Source of the DNA: Shouchella patagoniensis
Lineage (GTDB): Bacteria > Bacillota > Bacilli > Bacillales > Bacillaceae_D
Direction: 5' to 3'
DNA length: 64,000 bases
Assembly (NCBI RefSeq): GCF_002019705.1
Contig: NZ_KV917377.1
Span: 3,098,565-3,162,564 of the forward strand
Each line of letters starts with the position of its first letter. Within the stretch, counting starts at the first letter, position 1. Below, piece by piece: positions 25,565 through 34,097 of this stretch. Under the pieces are notes generated by a model, which was given only the letters and a program-made list of their open reading frames with translations, was not told the origin of the DNA and did not search any database. Made by a program: the position numbers and the translations under genes.

Positions 25565-26685
25565 GTGAAGAAAAACGGAAACCAATCCCCATGGTAGATT
25601 TGAAAAAAGAATTCTCTTTGCTTAAGCCGCTACTCCTTACTGAAATAATCGATGTACTTGAAAGTGGTCATTATATTCTGGGAGAAAAAGGGCAGCAGTT
25701 TGAAGAGCGATTGGCAGATTATGTGGATGCGGATTTTGCAAGCGGAGTTGCAAATGGAACTGATGCTCTTGTTATTGCTTTAAAAGCACTGGGCATTGGT
25801 CCAGGCGATGAAGTAATTACAACACCATTTACTTTCTTTGCCACTGGTGAAGTGATCGCCCAAGTGGGAGCTACCCCTGTGTTTGCAGATATTGAAAGAG
25901 AGACTTATAATCTTGATCCCAAGCAAGTAGCGAAAAAGGTAACGGACAAAACCAAGGCAATTATAGTCGTTCATCTTTTTGGTCAAGCAGCGAATATGGA
26001 TGCCATACAAAAAATAGCTAAAAAGCATAATCTTTTTGTCATAGAAGATGCATGCCAAGCGATTGGCACTGAGTATAAAGGGAACCGTGTAGGTGCGCTG
26101 GGGGACGTTGGTTGTTATTCGTTTTTTCCATCCAAAAGTCTTGGTGCATTTGGAGATGCGGGAATGATAGTAACAAATCAGGAATCATTATACAACAAAG
26201 TAAATGAACTACGTAACCACGGGAGCATAAGCAAATACATGCATACTTCCATTGGTCAAAACAGTCGTCTTGATGAAATTCAAGCGGCCGTTTTGTTAAT
26301 TAAACTGAAGTTTCTTGATCTGTTTCTTCACAAACGGAAGGAAATTGCCAAGCGATATTCAGAAGGCTTGATAGATTCTATAAAAAAACCGGTTGTTTCG
26401 AATTTAAGAACGCATACGTTTCATCAATATTGTATTGAGCTTAATAATCGGGATCAACTATCAACTTATTTAACTGAAAAAGGAATTGCTTCTGCTGTTT
26501 ATTATCCTGTACCTCTTCATTTGCAGAAGGTATTTGAGGGACTAGGTTATAAAAAGGGAGATTTCCCAGCGGCGGAACATGCAGCGAACCGTATTTTAGC
26601 TTTGCCTATTTCACCGGAGCTTTCAATCGATGCGCAAAATACCATTATTGATCATGTAAATAAGTTTGTAGCGCAACAGGATTAG
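25561..26685 (+). CDS. DegT/DnrJ/EryC1 sugar aminotransferase, WbpE-like
   Basis: A 374-residue PLP enzyme. GVANGTDALVIALKALGIGPGDEV, EDACQAIGTEYKG and the PLP-lysine region FPSKSLGAFGDAGM are visible, as is the C-terminal YYPVPLHLQ of sugar aminotransferases. WbpE transfers an amino group to C3 of UDP-2-acetamido-3-keto-glucuronate; here the same step is expected between the oxidase at 28844 and the acetyltransferase at 19804. The ATG overlaps the stop of the dehydrogenase gene. Confidence 0.87.
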   Translation: MSEEKRKPIPMVDLKKEFSLLKPLLLTEIIDVLESGHYILGEKGQQFEERLADYVDADFASGVANGTDALVIALKALGIGPGDEVITTPFTFFATGEVIAQVGATPVFADIERETYNLDPKQVAKKVTDKTKAIIVVHLFGQAANMDAIQKIAKKHNLFVIEDACQAIGTEYKGNRVGALGDVGCYSFFPSKSLGAFGDAGMIVTNQESLYNKVNELRNHGSISKYMHTSIGQNSRLDEIQAAVLLIKLKFLDLFLHKRKEIAKRYSEGLIDSIKKPVVSNLRTHTFHQYCIELNNRDQLSTYLTEKGIASAVYYPVPLHLQKVFEGLGYKKGDFPAAEHAANRILALPISPELSIDAQNTIIDHVNKFVAQQD

Positions 26686-27929
26686 GAATCAAGCTGGTCA
26701 AGAAAACCATTCCATTTGGATTGGTTTTTTTGCGTGATACTCGTATCGTGATCACGTACATTGTAAATCGTAAAGTCTTCATAATGTATTGGTCCTCTTT
26801 CAAGGAGAAGGTTAATGATTGAAACGTCTTCATACAACCGGCCTTCTTCATAGGAGATAATTGGAAATCCTCCTAATTCCTTAAGAGTAGTAGTGCGATA
26901 GATACGTGGGCCGAGGGGAAAGCGGTACGTGTGTAATTCATTTTTTGTATGGACGTGTCTTCCTTTAGCGATACCTTTATAAACTATTTGATGCCGACTC
27001 TGTTCTTTCCAACGACGAAAGTTTCCGTATAAAAGCGATGACTTATAAGGCCAACTCTTTAATTTTTTTGCTAAAACGGTAAATGCATCGGGATCAAACC
27101 AATCGTCTGCATCAAGTTCAATGACGTATTCACTTTTAATAAAAGGGATTAGATGGTTAAGTGCTCGAGCCTTGCCTTCATTTTGTTTGTTAAAGAAGGT
27201 ACGAACGTTTTTTGTATTCCATTTGCTTAAATAGGCAGCAGACCCATCGGTAGAGCCATCATCAACTACAAAGATTTGTTCAGGAATGAAAGAACCGACA
27301 AGGCAGGAAGCAATGGCATTGTCCACATACGAGCTTTGATTGTAGTTTGCGATAAGCACCGTGATTGAGAGGGTTTTCGCTTGATCGATATTTAATTTGT
27401 ATTTATCGATCCATTCTTGTTTCGCTTTTAGACTTGTTTGTTTGGAGGAGGTTGCTAGACTTGCCCACTCTTCCTTCGCTGTACAGTAAATTTTTGAGTC
27501 AAATGGGATAAAGTGAAACCAGAATGAGAGCAATGCTTCTGTAAATGGGAGAAGCTTTTGATCTGGAAAAGGATAAATTACACTCAATGCCTGTTTTACT
27601 AGTAAAGCGTGGTGATTCCCAGTTACGCCTGGATTACTCGTTATAGCTGAAGTGATATTTACTTTTGTGGACAAGGACGCACCAGGACCAAGTAGAAGCA
27701 CATAAGGAGCAGTAATTTGAGGCAGCAAGTGATTCAACGTCTCTCCGATGTCATTCCCCTGAATTGGATAAGAAACGCAATGTGAAGCAAGCTTTGGCAA
27801 ATGGTATCCGGGTGGATGGATAATCCAAATCACCTGAACCTCGTCCTTTATACGTTCTATAGATGCAAGGGTAAGGAAGAGGGGGTGATGGCGGTGGTTC
27901 ATAATAATTATCGCTTCAATTTCCTCCAT
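26682..27929 (-). CDS. Family 2 glycosyltransferase with degenerate N-terminal half
   Basis: A 415-residue protein whose residues from about 195 on form a GT2 domain: ITVLIANYNQSSYVDNAI, VVDDGSTDGSAAYL, NEGKARALNH and the metal-binding ELDADDWFDPDAF. The first 190 residues resemble a GT-A fold with lost motifs (an I-I-x-N-H opening and a GPGAS turn where DDD would be) and may be a worn-out duplicate domain. AAAGGAGG precedes the start. It converges on the aminotransferase gene with a 4-bp overlap of the ends. Confidence 0.8.
   Translation of the reverse strand: MEEIEAIIIMNHRHHPLFLTLASIERIKDEVQVIWIIHPPGYHLPKLASHCVSYPIQGNDIGETLNHLLPQITAPYVLLLGPGASLSTKVNITSAITSNPGVTGNHHALLVKQALSVIYPFPDQKLLPFTEALLSFWFHFIPFDSKIYCTAKEEWASLATSSKQTSLKAKQEWIDKYKLNIDQAKTLSITVLIANYNQSSYVDNAIASCLVGSFIPEQIFVVDDGSTDGSAAYLSKWNTKNVRTFFNKQNEGKARALNHLIPFIKSEYVIELDADDWFDPDAFTVLAKKLKSWPYKSSLLYGNFRRWKEQSRHQIVYKGIAKGRHVHTKNELHTYRFPLGPRIYRTTTLKELGGFPIISYEEGRLYEDVSIINLLLERGPIHYEDFTIYNVRDHDTSITQKNQSKWNGFLDQLDS
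26703..26732 (+). terminator. Terminator of the plus-strand sugar operon
   Basis: AAAACCATTCC (26703-26713) pairs with GGATTGGTTTT (26718-26728) with one mismatch, then a T-run. It lies within the 3' end of the convergent GT2 gene. Confidence 0.7.
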
Positions 27930-28098
27930 AAATAAATGCCTCCTTTAAATGGCTTCTATTAAAGTATGTTTTAAGTTGTTATTCAAGAAGGTTGCATTAA
28001 GCGAGACACTGATGGAATTCATAAAAAGTTAGGTCAATCTAACAAGCAATCTGTCATTACGAGCATTTACTAAAAGAGAAGCTAAAAGGAGGGGTAAA

Positions 28099-28362
28099 AT
28101 GTTCATCAAACGTTTTTGGTATGCAATTAAATCGTTTTTTCTATTTTTAAGCTTCCCGATAAGTTGGAAATTACCAATAACAAAACGGGAATTACTAAGC
28201 AGCTTAATTGGAAAACAAATCGAAGTGTCAACGCCGTTTGGTTTTTTATCAGGCACATTACTAGCAAGCAAAAAAGATTATATCGTGCTCATTGATGAAA
28301 CCGATGCGCAAGTGCTTGTACGAATTAGAAAAATTGAGACAGTTCGAGCGTTCTGCGAATAG
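28099..28362 (+). CDS. Small DUF2642-like (Sm-fold-like) protein
   Basis: An 87-residue protein with a basic, hydrophobic N-terminus (FIKRFWYAIKSFFLFLSFPI) and a C-terminal small beta domain LIGKQIEVSTPFGFLSGTLL...YIVLID that resembles DUF2642/YuzF-type proteins, which are common in spore formers. AAAAGGAGGGG precedes the ATG. It is followed 30 bp later by a second protein of the same kind. Function unknown. Confidence 0.65.
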   Translation: MFIKRFWYAIKSFFLFLSFPISWKLPITKRELLSSLIGKQIEVSTPFGFLSGTLLASKKDYIVLIDETDAQVLVRIRKIETVRAFCE

Positions 28363-28392
28363 ATAAAAATGGAGAGAAAGGAGGATGCTATC

Positions 28393-28602
28393 TTGTTTAA
28401 AAGTCTTTTTTACCAAGAGCTTTCCGGCAGACTTGCAGCACGAGTGGAGGTAGCTACGGATACGAATTTGATCGAGGGTTTAATTGTCCGCGTTACGCCA
28501 GAATTGCTCGTAATTGAAGTAACCGATGGCTATGAATCAGGTGCAAACCAATATGTATTTATAGATGCAATAAACTATGTGAGGTTCCCGCAACCAAATT
28601 AA
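28393..28602 (+). CDS. Small DUF2642-like protein, partner of 28099
   Basis: Start chosen at the TTG at 28393 because AAAGGAGG (28377-28384) lies 8 bp upstream; an ATG at 28369 would place that site within the coding region. The 69-residue product starts MFKSLFYQEL and has the same small beta domain (ARVEVATDTNLIEGLIVRVTPELLVIEV). It ends before a strong terminator, so 28099-28602 is likely a two-gene transcript. Function unknown; spore-surface role is only a guess from the family's distribution. Confidence 0.62.
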   Translation: MFKSLFYQELSGRLAARVEVATDTNLIEGLIVRVTPELLVIEVTDGYESGANQYVFIDAINYVRFPQPN

Positions 28603-28632
28603 TAAAAAGGTAGAGAGAATGAGTACTTCTTT

Positions 28633-28678
28633 AGCTTGTCGACCGTCTTGTGAAAATTAGAGGGTCGACAAGCTTTTT
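28633..28678 (+). terminator. Rho-independent terminator
   Basis: AGCTTGTCGACC (28633-28644) pairs perfectly with GGTCGACAAGCT (28663-28674), 18-nt loop, then a T-run. Confidence 0.85.
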
Positions 28679-28796
28679 ACTTCAAAGTGAATAAATAATA
28701 TCCGTCCTGCTCCTACTTAACTGATTTTTTTACCCATTTACATACCTTTGTCGTTAATTTAAGTCCCGTAATCGAGATACGGTAGATTAGTATAAT

Positions 28797-28836
28797 AAGA
28801 AAATACTCAAAGCGCATAAGTATGCAACCTTGAGTA
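28797..28836 (-). terminator. Terminator of the Gfo/Idh gene (minus strand)
   Basis: On the minus strand TACTCAA (28836-28830) pairs with TTGAGTA (28810-28804), with an inner GCATA/TATGC pairing (28825-28821 and 28818-28814), then TTTT. It sits 8 bp after the stop codon. Confidence 0.7.
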
Positions 28837-28843
28837 CTGATTT

Positions 28844-29794
28844 TTACTTATTCTCATTTTTAGCTGTTTGAATCGATTTACTAATGTTACTTGCCAGTGC
28901 TAATGCCTGAATCCCATCTTCGGCAGTGACCAAGGGAGGTTTCTTTTCTTTTACGCATAATAAAAATGCTTGTAATTCCAGTGCTAATGGTTGGTGAAAA
29001 CTTGGTGCCTGAATGATTTCGGTGGTTGATCTGGCATATGTTCCAACTTGCTCTGAATTGCGTGTAATGGCAAGCTCATTCGTTAATAAGTTGGCCACAA
29101 TATAAGAGTTTTTGGTTAATAGATGAATCGAACGGACATTTTTGTTTGATTGGTAACTAGCTGTAAGTTGAATGGCGACACCTGCTGCTGTTTTCGCAAT
29201 GGCTACGGCATGAATAGGCAAATCTTTTGAAAGGTGGCCAACTGTGTAGATGTCTTGAAATCTGTCATTTGCAAGGAGTGCATGTAAGATATATAGATCA
29301 TGAAGCATTAAATCTTGTACGACATCGACACCTTCAAGTCGCGCGCTAAAAGAAGACATTCGATGTGTTTCAATTGCAATGATATCTTCATTTTTAACGG
29401 TTTGTTGTAACGCTTTTACTAATGGATTAAACAATTCAATGTGTCCTACTTGAATGTACACATTTTCCTTTAAAGCTCGTTGTTTTAGTTTCTCTGCTTG
29501 GGCAACGGTTGAGGCAATTGGTTTCTCCATTAAAATATGGACGTTATGCTCTATGCAGGCAAGGCCGACTTCATAGTGATAAGTTGTTGGTACTGTAATA
29601 CTGACTGCATCTACTTCTTGGAGTAGTGCATAAAGAGTTGGAAAAGATTTTACATGATACTTTTCTGCTATTTCGTTGCTGCGAACTTGATTGACATCGT
29701 ATAAGCCAATGAATTGGCATTCTCTTGTTAGAGATAGATAAGTGCGAACATGGTTTTCACCCATTTTACCGGCACCAATAACTCCGACTTTCAT
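28844..29794 (-). CDS. Gfo/Idh/MocA oxidoreductase, WbpB-like
   Basis: A 316-residue NAD(P)-dependent oxidoreductase: Rossmann GVIGAGKMGENHVRTY, the EKP motif in HILMEKPIAS and the active-site region VQDLMLHDLYIL with the conserved Asp/His pair. Size and motifs fit UDP-GlcNAcA 3-dehydrogenases (WbpB/WlbA). It would produce the 3-keto intermediate that the aminotransferase at 25561 uses. Transcribed alone on the minus strand with GAGGGGAG before the ATG. Another Gfo/Idh role cannot be ruled out. Confidence 0.78.
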   Translation of the reverse strand: MKVGVIGAGKMGENHVRTYLSLTRECQFIGLYDVNQVRSNEIAEKYHVKSFPTLYALLQEVDAVSITVPTTYHYEVGLACIEHNVHILMEKPIASTVAQAEKLKQRALKENVYIQVGHIELFNPLVKALQQTVKNEDIIAIETHRMSSFSARLEGVDVVQDLMLHDLYILHALLANDRFQDIYTVGHLSKDLPIHAVAIAKTAAGVAIQLTASYQSNKNVRSIHLLTKNSYIVANLLTNELAITRNSEQVGTYARSTTEIIQAPSFHQPLALELQAFLLCVKEKKPPLVTAEDGIQALALASNISKSIQTAKNENK

Positions 29795-30549
29795 GTAACT
29801 CCCCTCACTTTGCTGAACTGCTAGTTTGCAAGCGGTTTTTTACACCATTTTTTTAATATAAATAATCGCTATACAAGGTAGTTTATGCAGGAGTTTACAA
29901 GTTGAATGGACATACATAACGCCAAATATAAAATGAAGCAAACGACATGATTCTAAAAAAGAATACTTTTTCAATAAAACATTTAAAAATGAGACGTTTT
30001 GTTTATTTAATACCAAATGAGTTGTTTTTTCTTATTAAACTGAATGAGAATATGCAAAATTTTTAAAGGGAGGAAATTAGTAAGGGGATATAAGGACTGG
30101 TGATTTGAAGATTTTGGATTGAGATAGCTGGCGTTTAAAATGAGTGTCTAGTCTGTGTGAGCCGTGTCGAATAAAGACGATTTATAAGATGTAGATATCA
30201 TATAATGATTTGAGTCTTACGGGAATATATTCTATTAATATAGTTCTATTAGATTGATTTAAACGAAAATGGAGTAGTTGAAAGGGATGTGGAAACATGA
30301 GTCTTTAGCCTATAGCGCAATAGGAGAAAAGATCACTAGATTTTATTTTAATAAGCGATCGTATGTATTTTGTTGGAAAATAATACGATAACTAGCATTA
30401 GAAATACTGGTTTTCGCGAGATGGACTTTAAGACTATGGTCTCTGGACTATTGAAACGATTTTCAATGCGCGCTATGCTTTTTGAGGTGCTTACCCGAAA
30501 AAAGTTAAATCGAAACGTAAAGTAACAAGTTTTTTTAAGGAGTGCCAGT
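29795..30549. other. Long AT-rich non-coding gap
   Basis: About 750 bp with very low GC. I find no gene with a convincing ribosome site, no long inverted repeat and no recognised RNA. It may contain decayed coding sequence, consistent with the broken gene that follows. Confidence 0.4.
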
Positions 30550-31478
30550 ATGACTTCATTATCACGAGTAAAAAAAATATGTCTTTCTAAACGTTTAAAA
30601 CGCATTAAGCTCAAACGATCAGGAATTGCATCAACTTTGGAGTTAGGTTTAGCCAGTTGTGTTCAAAGTTCCGCTACTCCTACATTTGAAACGCAAGAAC
30701 AAAACAAAGGGTTGTTAACGTCAGTGAACTTATCGAAAAAGTTACTGGTACAAGGAGAAGCCAATCAGAAGAAAATGAATCCTCATTATTTATATTCCTA
30801 TTACGAAAATGATGATTTAAACAAAGAAGTAAACGTATTTGGATTTAAAAATACGTTAGATAAAGATGTCAGCAACGTTGATGCAAATTGCGGAAGTGGG
30901 ATTGAATATAATGAATACATAGATAATTATACTTCTCATGAGGGAGAGAAACAGGACCAGAGAACGCTGGGAAGTGAAAGTAATCAAGACACCCTCGTAA
31001 ACGAAACGAAGGAGCCACATGTTGAAAATGACCTCATTCATTCTGAAAACACGCAAGATCAAGAAGCGACGCAAACAAATGAACGAGAGAACAATGATGC
31101 TGATCAGGAAGAGTCGAAGCGAACAATTGAACGGAATAACCACGGGAAGGTCCTAGCCGTAGTACAAAATCGTTTTTCCATTGAAACGGAAGATGGACCA
31201 AAGTGGTTTGTTGGAGAATCAGAAGAGACAACCAGATAGAGTTTATGGATGCCGATTTCTTACACTATGCAGGGGAATCCAATTCTGCAATTGTCGTGTA
31301 TATTCCTCCTCAAGAAGTGATTTTTGACTTAAGCAATACGTTGCAAAGTCATGATCTCTCAGCCGAGTACACGAAGGGACAAGCTATTACAATTGGAACT
31401 GTCACACAAATAGATGGAACAATTATTATTGAATCGATTACACCATCAGTAAAAGAAGACCAATTAGCTAATCTATAA
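30550..31478 (+). pseudogene. Unknown protein gene with apparent frameshift
   Basis: An AAGGAG site 7 bp before the ATG at 30550 opens a frame that runs 229 residues and stops at 31237-31239. In the -1 frame, coding potential continues from about 31225 to 31478 (FMDADFLHYAGESNSAIVVY and a C-terminal small beta domain with ITIGTVTQIDGTIIIESI). The joint protein would be about 305 residues: a very basic first 25 residues, a low-complexity acidic, Asn/Gln/Glu-rich middle (about residues 130-195), and a C-terminal beta domain beginning at GKVLAVVQNRFSIETEDG. I do not recognise the family. One base lost or a sequencing error near 31220-31240 would explain the split; a programmed shift is less likely since no slippery heptamer is evident. 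Confidence 0.55.
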
Positions 31479-31482
31479 GATG

Positions 31483-31518
31483 AAACCTGTGCAGGAAGCA
31501 TAGGTTTTTTATTTTTTT
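31483..31518 (+). terminator. Rho-independent terminator
   Basis: AAACCTGTGC (31483-31492) pairs with GCATAGGTTT (31498-31507) through one G-T pair, 5-nt loop, then a long T-run. Confidence 0.82.
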
Positions 31519-31519
31519 C

Positions 31520-31550
31520 TTGTAATTGACGTTACGTCAGCTTTTATAAT
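31520..31550 (+). promoter_or_regulatory. MerR-type promoter with 19-bp spacer
   Basis: TTGTAA (31520-31525) and TATAAT (31545-31550) are separated by 19 bp, too long for normal sigma-A promoters but the hallmark of MerR-activated ones. The spacer holds the dyad TGACGTTACGTCA (31527-31539). The downstream gene is itself a MerR regulator, so autoregulation is expected. Confidence 0.75.
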
Positions 31551-31578
31551 GGAGGAAGAAAGTTAAGGGGGGAGTTTT

Positions 31579-32277
31579 ATGATTACGGTTGGGGAATTAG
31601 CCGAGAGATCATCCGTCACAACAAGGACATTAAGATACTACGATTCGATTGGCTTATTAAAGCCAAGAGCAATAACAAGGGGAAAACATCGACTCTATTA
31701 CGAAGAAGATTTGTTGATGCTTGCGCAAATTCAACTATTAAAACGAATGGGATTTTCTTTAAAACGGATATCGGGAATGATGCATGACGACAAAATGAAT
31801 ACAGTCACACAATTAGAAAATCAATTATCTATTTTAGAAAAGGAAGAAGAAAAGATTTGCAAGATGAGGGAAACGATACGTGGTATCGTTCATGCATTTT
31901 CGTTAGATGGCAGAATCGATTGGTCTATGGTTGTATCGTTAATTAAGCAAGCCGAAAACAAAGGAACAGAACATGAGCGATTGCTCCTTTTCTTTCCTAA
32001 ATTATGCGAGGATTCAGAAGAAACAAAACGAATAATTGTATTGGTGAATGACACTAGGAATGCATTAGCGAGTGGACCAGATTCTGAAATGGGGGTGCGC
32101 ATTTCAGAACGTTTATTTGATTTAATGTCTGAGTTATGTCAGGGAGATAAACAATTGATTGAAGAGCTTTGGGATATTGTGTGTTCACATAAACTATCGG
32201 AAGCACTTGGGTGTTTTCCTATCCCTCGTGAAATTATTGAGTTTTGGGAAGCTGCAAAAAAGGAGATCGATTCGTAA
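31579..32277 (+). CDS. MerR-family transcriptional regulator
   Basis: A 232-residue regulator. The N-terminal winged helix is MITVGELAERSSVTTRTLRYYDSIGLLKP, written here in parts: helix-turn-helix ITVGELAERSSVTTRTLRYY and wing RGKHRLYYEEDL. A dimerisation coiled coil follows (about residues 78-105) and then a C-terminal effector domain of about 120 residues resembling the TipAS/antibiotic-binding type in length. GGGGGGAG lies before the ATG. It overlaps the hydrolase gene by one base (TAATG), so the two are co-translated. Effector unknown. Confidence 0.88.
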   Translation: MITVGELAERSSVTTRTLRYYDSIGLLKPRAITRGKHRLYYEEDLLMLAQIQLLKRMGFSLKRISGMMHDDKMNTVTQLENQLSILEKEEEKICKMRETIRGIVHAFSLDGRIDWSMVVSLIKQAENKGTEHERLLLFFPKLCEDSEETKRIIVLVNDTRNALASGPDSEMGVRISERLFDLMSELCQGDKQLIEELWDIVCSHKLSEALGCFPIPREIIEFWEAAKKEIDS

Positions 32278-33179
32278 TGCAATGGCGAAGAAAAAAAGAG
32301 TGTATGTATAGCGCATCAGGCTACACAATGCTTGTAGATGGAATCAACATGCATTACTTGTGTGCTGGCAAAGGACAAGTAGTTGTTTTTTTGCATGGAG
32401 GACTTCTATGTGCGGATGACTTTAAAGTGTGTGTTGAACTCGTCGCGCGACGTGGTTACACAGCTATTGCGTTTGATCGACCAGGCTACGGTTTTAGCGA
32501 GAGTGGATCCAAAGAATGGACACCTGAAAGCCAGGTCATGCTCATAAATGAGGCATTAAAACAGATGAATATAAAAAAAGCTATTCTCGTTGCTCATTCA
32601 TGGAGTGGTATGATGGCTCTTTCCTATGCACTTCAGTATCCAGCAGCAACTGATGGGATTGTATTAGTTGCTGCGGCAATGTATAAAGAGGGTTATCCTG
32701 CTGAAAATGGCGATTGGCTCTCGAAAATCGTGACAACTCCTGGAATTGGCCAGCTTCTTATGCAAACCTTCTATCGGACGCCGATTGGCCATTATTTAGC
32801 GAAAAACATGGTCAAAGCAACCTTTGCGCCTGAAAAAGCACCACCTGGATATGTAAAGAAAACATGGGCTTTAGGGTTTAGACCATCCCATTTTCTAGCG
32901 AATCGAAAAGACGTTTTGGCTTTTCCGAGTTCCGCAAAAAAATGGAGTCGCTCTTACCAACATATTCGCATGCCAGTCCAAATCCTAATAGGTGAGAACG
33001 ATCCATTTAAAGTCAATGATCAAGCCTACCGTTTAAAGGAGGTTATTCCTCATGCCGAAGTTCATCAGCTCCCTTATGCTGGTCACATGATTCCGCAACT
33101 TCATCCAATGGAAGTACTAACGGCGATTGAGCGGCTTTCTTTTAAGGGAGAAAGTCATAACTCAAAGCGAAACGATTGA
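32277..33179 (+). CDS. Alpha/beta hydrolase
   Basis: A 300-residue alpha/beta-hydrolase. Oxyanion loop VVVFLHGGLLC, nucleophile Ser in VAHSWSGMM, catalytic Asp in ILIGENDPFK and His in YAGHMIP give a full triad. It resembles epoxide hydrolase/haloperoxidase-type esterases; substrate unknown. Start taken at the ATG at 32277 after AAAAGGAGA, which overlaps the MerR stop. Co-expression with a MerR regulator suggests a role in detoxifying a compound that the regulator senses. Confidence 0.85.
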   Translation: MQWRRKKECMYSASGYTMLVDGINMHYLCAGKGQVVVFLHGGLLCADDFKVCVELVARRGYTAIAFDRPGYGFSESGSKEWTPESQVMLINEALKQMNIKKAILVAHSWSGMMALSYALQYPAATDGIVLVAAAMYKEGYPAENGDWLSKIVTTPGIGQLLMQTFYRTPIGHYLAKNMVKATFAPEKAPPGYVKKTWALGFRPSHFLANRKDVLAFPSSAKKWSRSYQHIRMPVQILIGENDPFKVNDQAYRLKEVIPHAEVHQLPYAGHMIPQLHPMEVLTAIERLSFKGESHNSKRND

Positions 33180-33234
33180 GAGATTTAGATAAACAGTATA
33201 GGATAAAAGTAATTAAATTGGAGGCGTTTTCACT

Positions 33235-34026
33235 ATGGATTTAAAGTTGACAGGTAAATCGGTTATTGTCATGGCGGCAAGCAAGGGACTTGGTAAAGCT
33301 ACGGCGGAACTATTTGCGCATGAAGGAGCAAAGGTGGTCATTGCCAGCCGTGATGAGAGAGAATTAAGTAGGGCTGTGGAAGAAATAAAGAAATCAACAA
33401 ATAATCATGCGGTTGAATACCATGTTTGTGACGTAACGAACAAAGAAGAGATTAAAGCAGTTGTTGCATTTGCCAAGGAAAAGCATGGGACTGTAGATGT
33501 ACTCGTTAATAATTCAGGCGGACCACCGGCGGGTACATTCAATCAGTTTGATGATGAAGATTGGCAAAAAGCGTATGAGTTAAACCTATTGAGCTATATT
33601 CGTGCGATCCGGGAAGTATTGCCTCATATGCGTGAACAAGGTGGCGGTCATATTGTTAATTTTGCATCTTCTTCCATTAAACAATCATTGGATAATCTAT
33701 TATTATCAAATACATTTAGAGCTGGAGTCGTGGGGCTTGCCAAAAGTTTGGCCCAAGAACTTTCACAAGATAACATTTTGATTAATACACTAGGTCCAGG
33801 AAGGATTGCAACTGGGCGTGTGGAAAGCCTTGACCGTACCAAAGCGGAGAGGAACGGAGTAACCTATGAAGAGATAAAAGAGGCAGAGGAATATGCCATT
33901 CCAATGCGTAGATATGGACACCCAGCAGAGTTTGCGAGGCAAGCGGTCTTCCTTTGTTCAGGGGCAAATACATATGTTACGGGGCAAGCGCTGCTTGTTG
34001 ATGGTGGGTTAGTAAAAGCTTTATAA
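33235..34026 (+). CDS. Atypical SDR oxidoreductase lacking catalytic Tyr/Lys
   Basis: A 263-residue Rossmann-fold protein of the short-chain dehydrogenase family, close to 3-oxoacyl-ACP reductase-like proteins. The cofactor site reads VIVMAASKGLGKATAE (the first Gly of TGxxxGxG is replaced) and the NNSG motif is intact (LVNNSGGPPAG). Where YxxxK is expected the protein has LSNTFRAGVVGLAK, so the catalytic Tyr and Lys are missing. Ser in NFASSS remains. A known subgroup of BKR-like SDRs shares these losses. GGAGG precedes the ATG. Function unclear; binding or a non-classical reaction is possible. Confidence 0.82.
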   Translation: MDLKLTGKSVIVMAASKGLGKATAELFAHEGAKVVIASRDERELSRAVEEIKKSTNNHAVEYHVCDVTNKEEIKAVVAFAKEKHGTVDVLVNNSGGPPAGTFNQFDDEDWQKAYELNLLSYIRAIREVLPHMREQGGGHIVNFASSSIKQSLDNLLLSNTFRAGVVGLAKSLAQELSQDNILINTLGPGRIATGRVESLDRTKAERNGVTYEEIKEAEEYAIPMRRYGHPAEFARQAVFLCSGANTYVTGQALLVDGGLVKAL

Positions 34027-34097
34027 AGAGAGTCTGTTATCTTTTGTTCATAGCGGGTATAGATCTATAACTGATGAACAGAGGAGAGATGTGTATT

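Noticed and set aside
18859-29794. Horizontal island with mobile elements in the polysaccharide cluster
   Set aside because: No transposase, integrase, direct repeats or tRNA edge is visible; base composition does not look sharply different by eye.
30348-30614. Minus-strand 88-residue reading frame overlapping the start of 30550
   Set aside because: No ribosome site, no recognisable motif, and it overlaps a better supported start on the other strand.
31220-31240. Programmed ribosomal frameshift in the unknown gene
   Set aside because: No X-XXY-YYZ slippery heptamer, internal Shine-Dalgarno or clear stimulatory hairpin is seen; decay or sequencing error is simpler.
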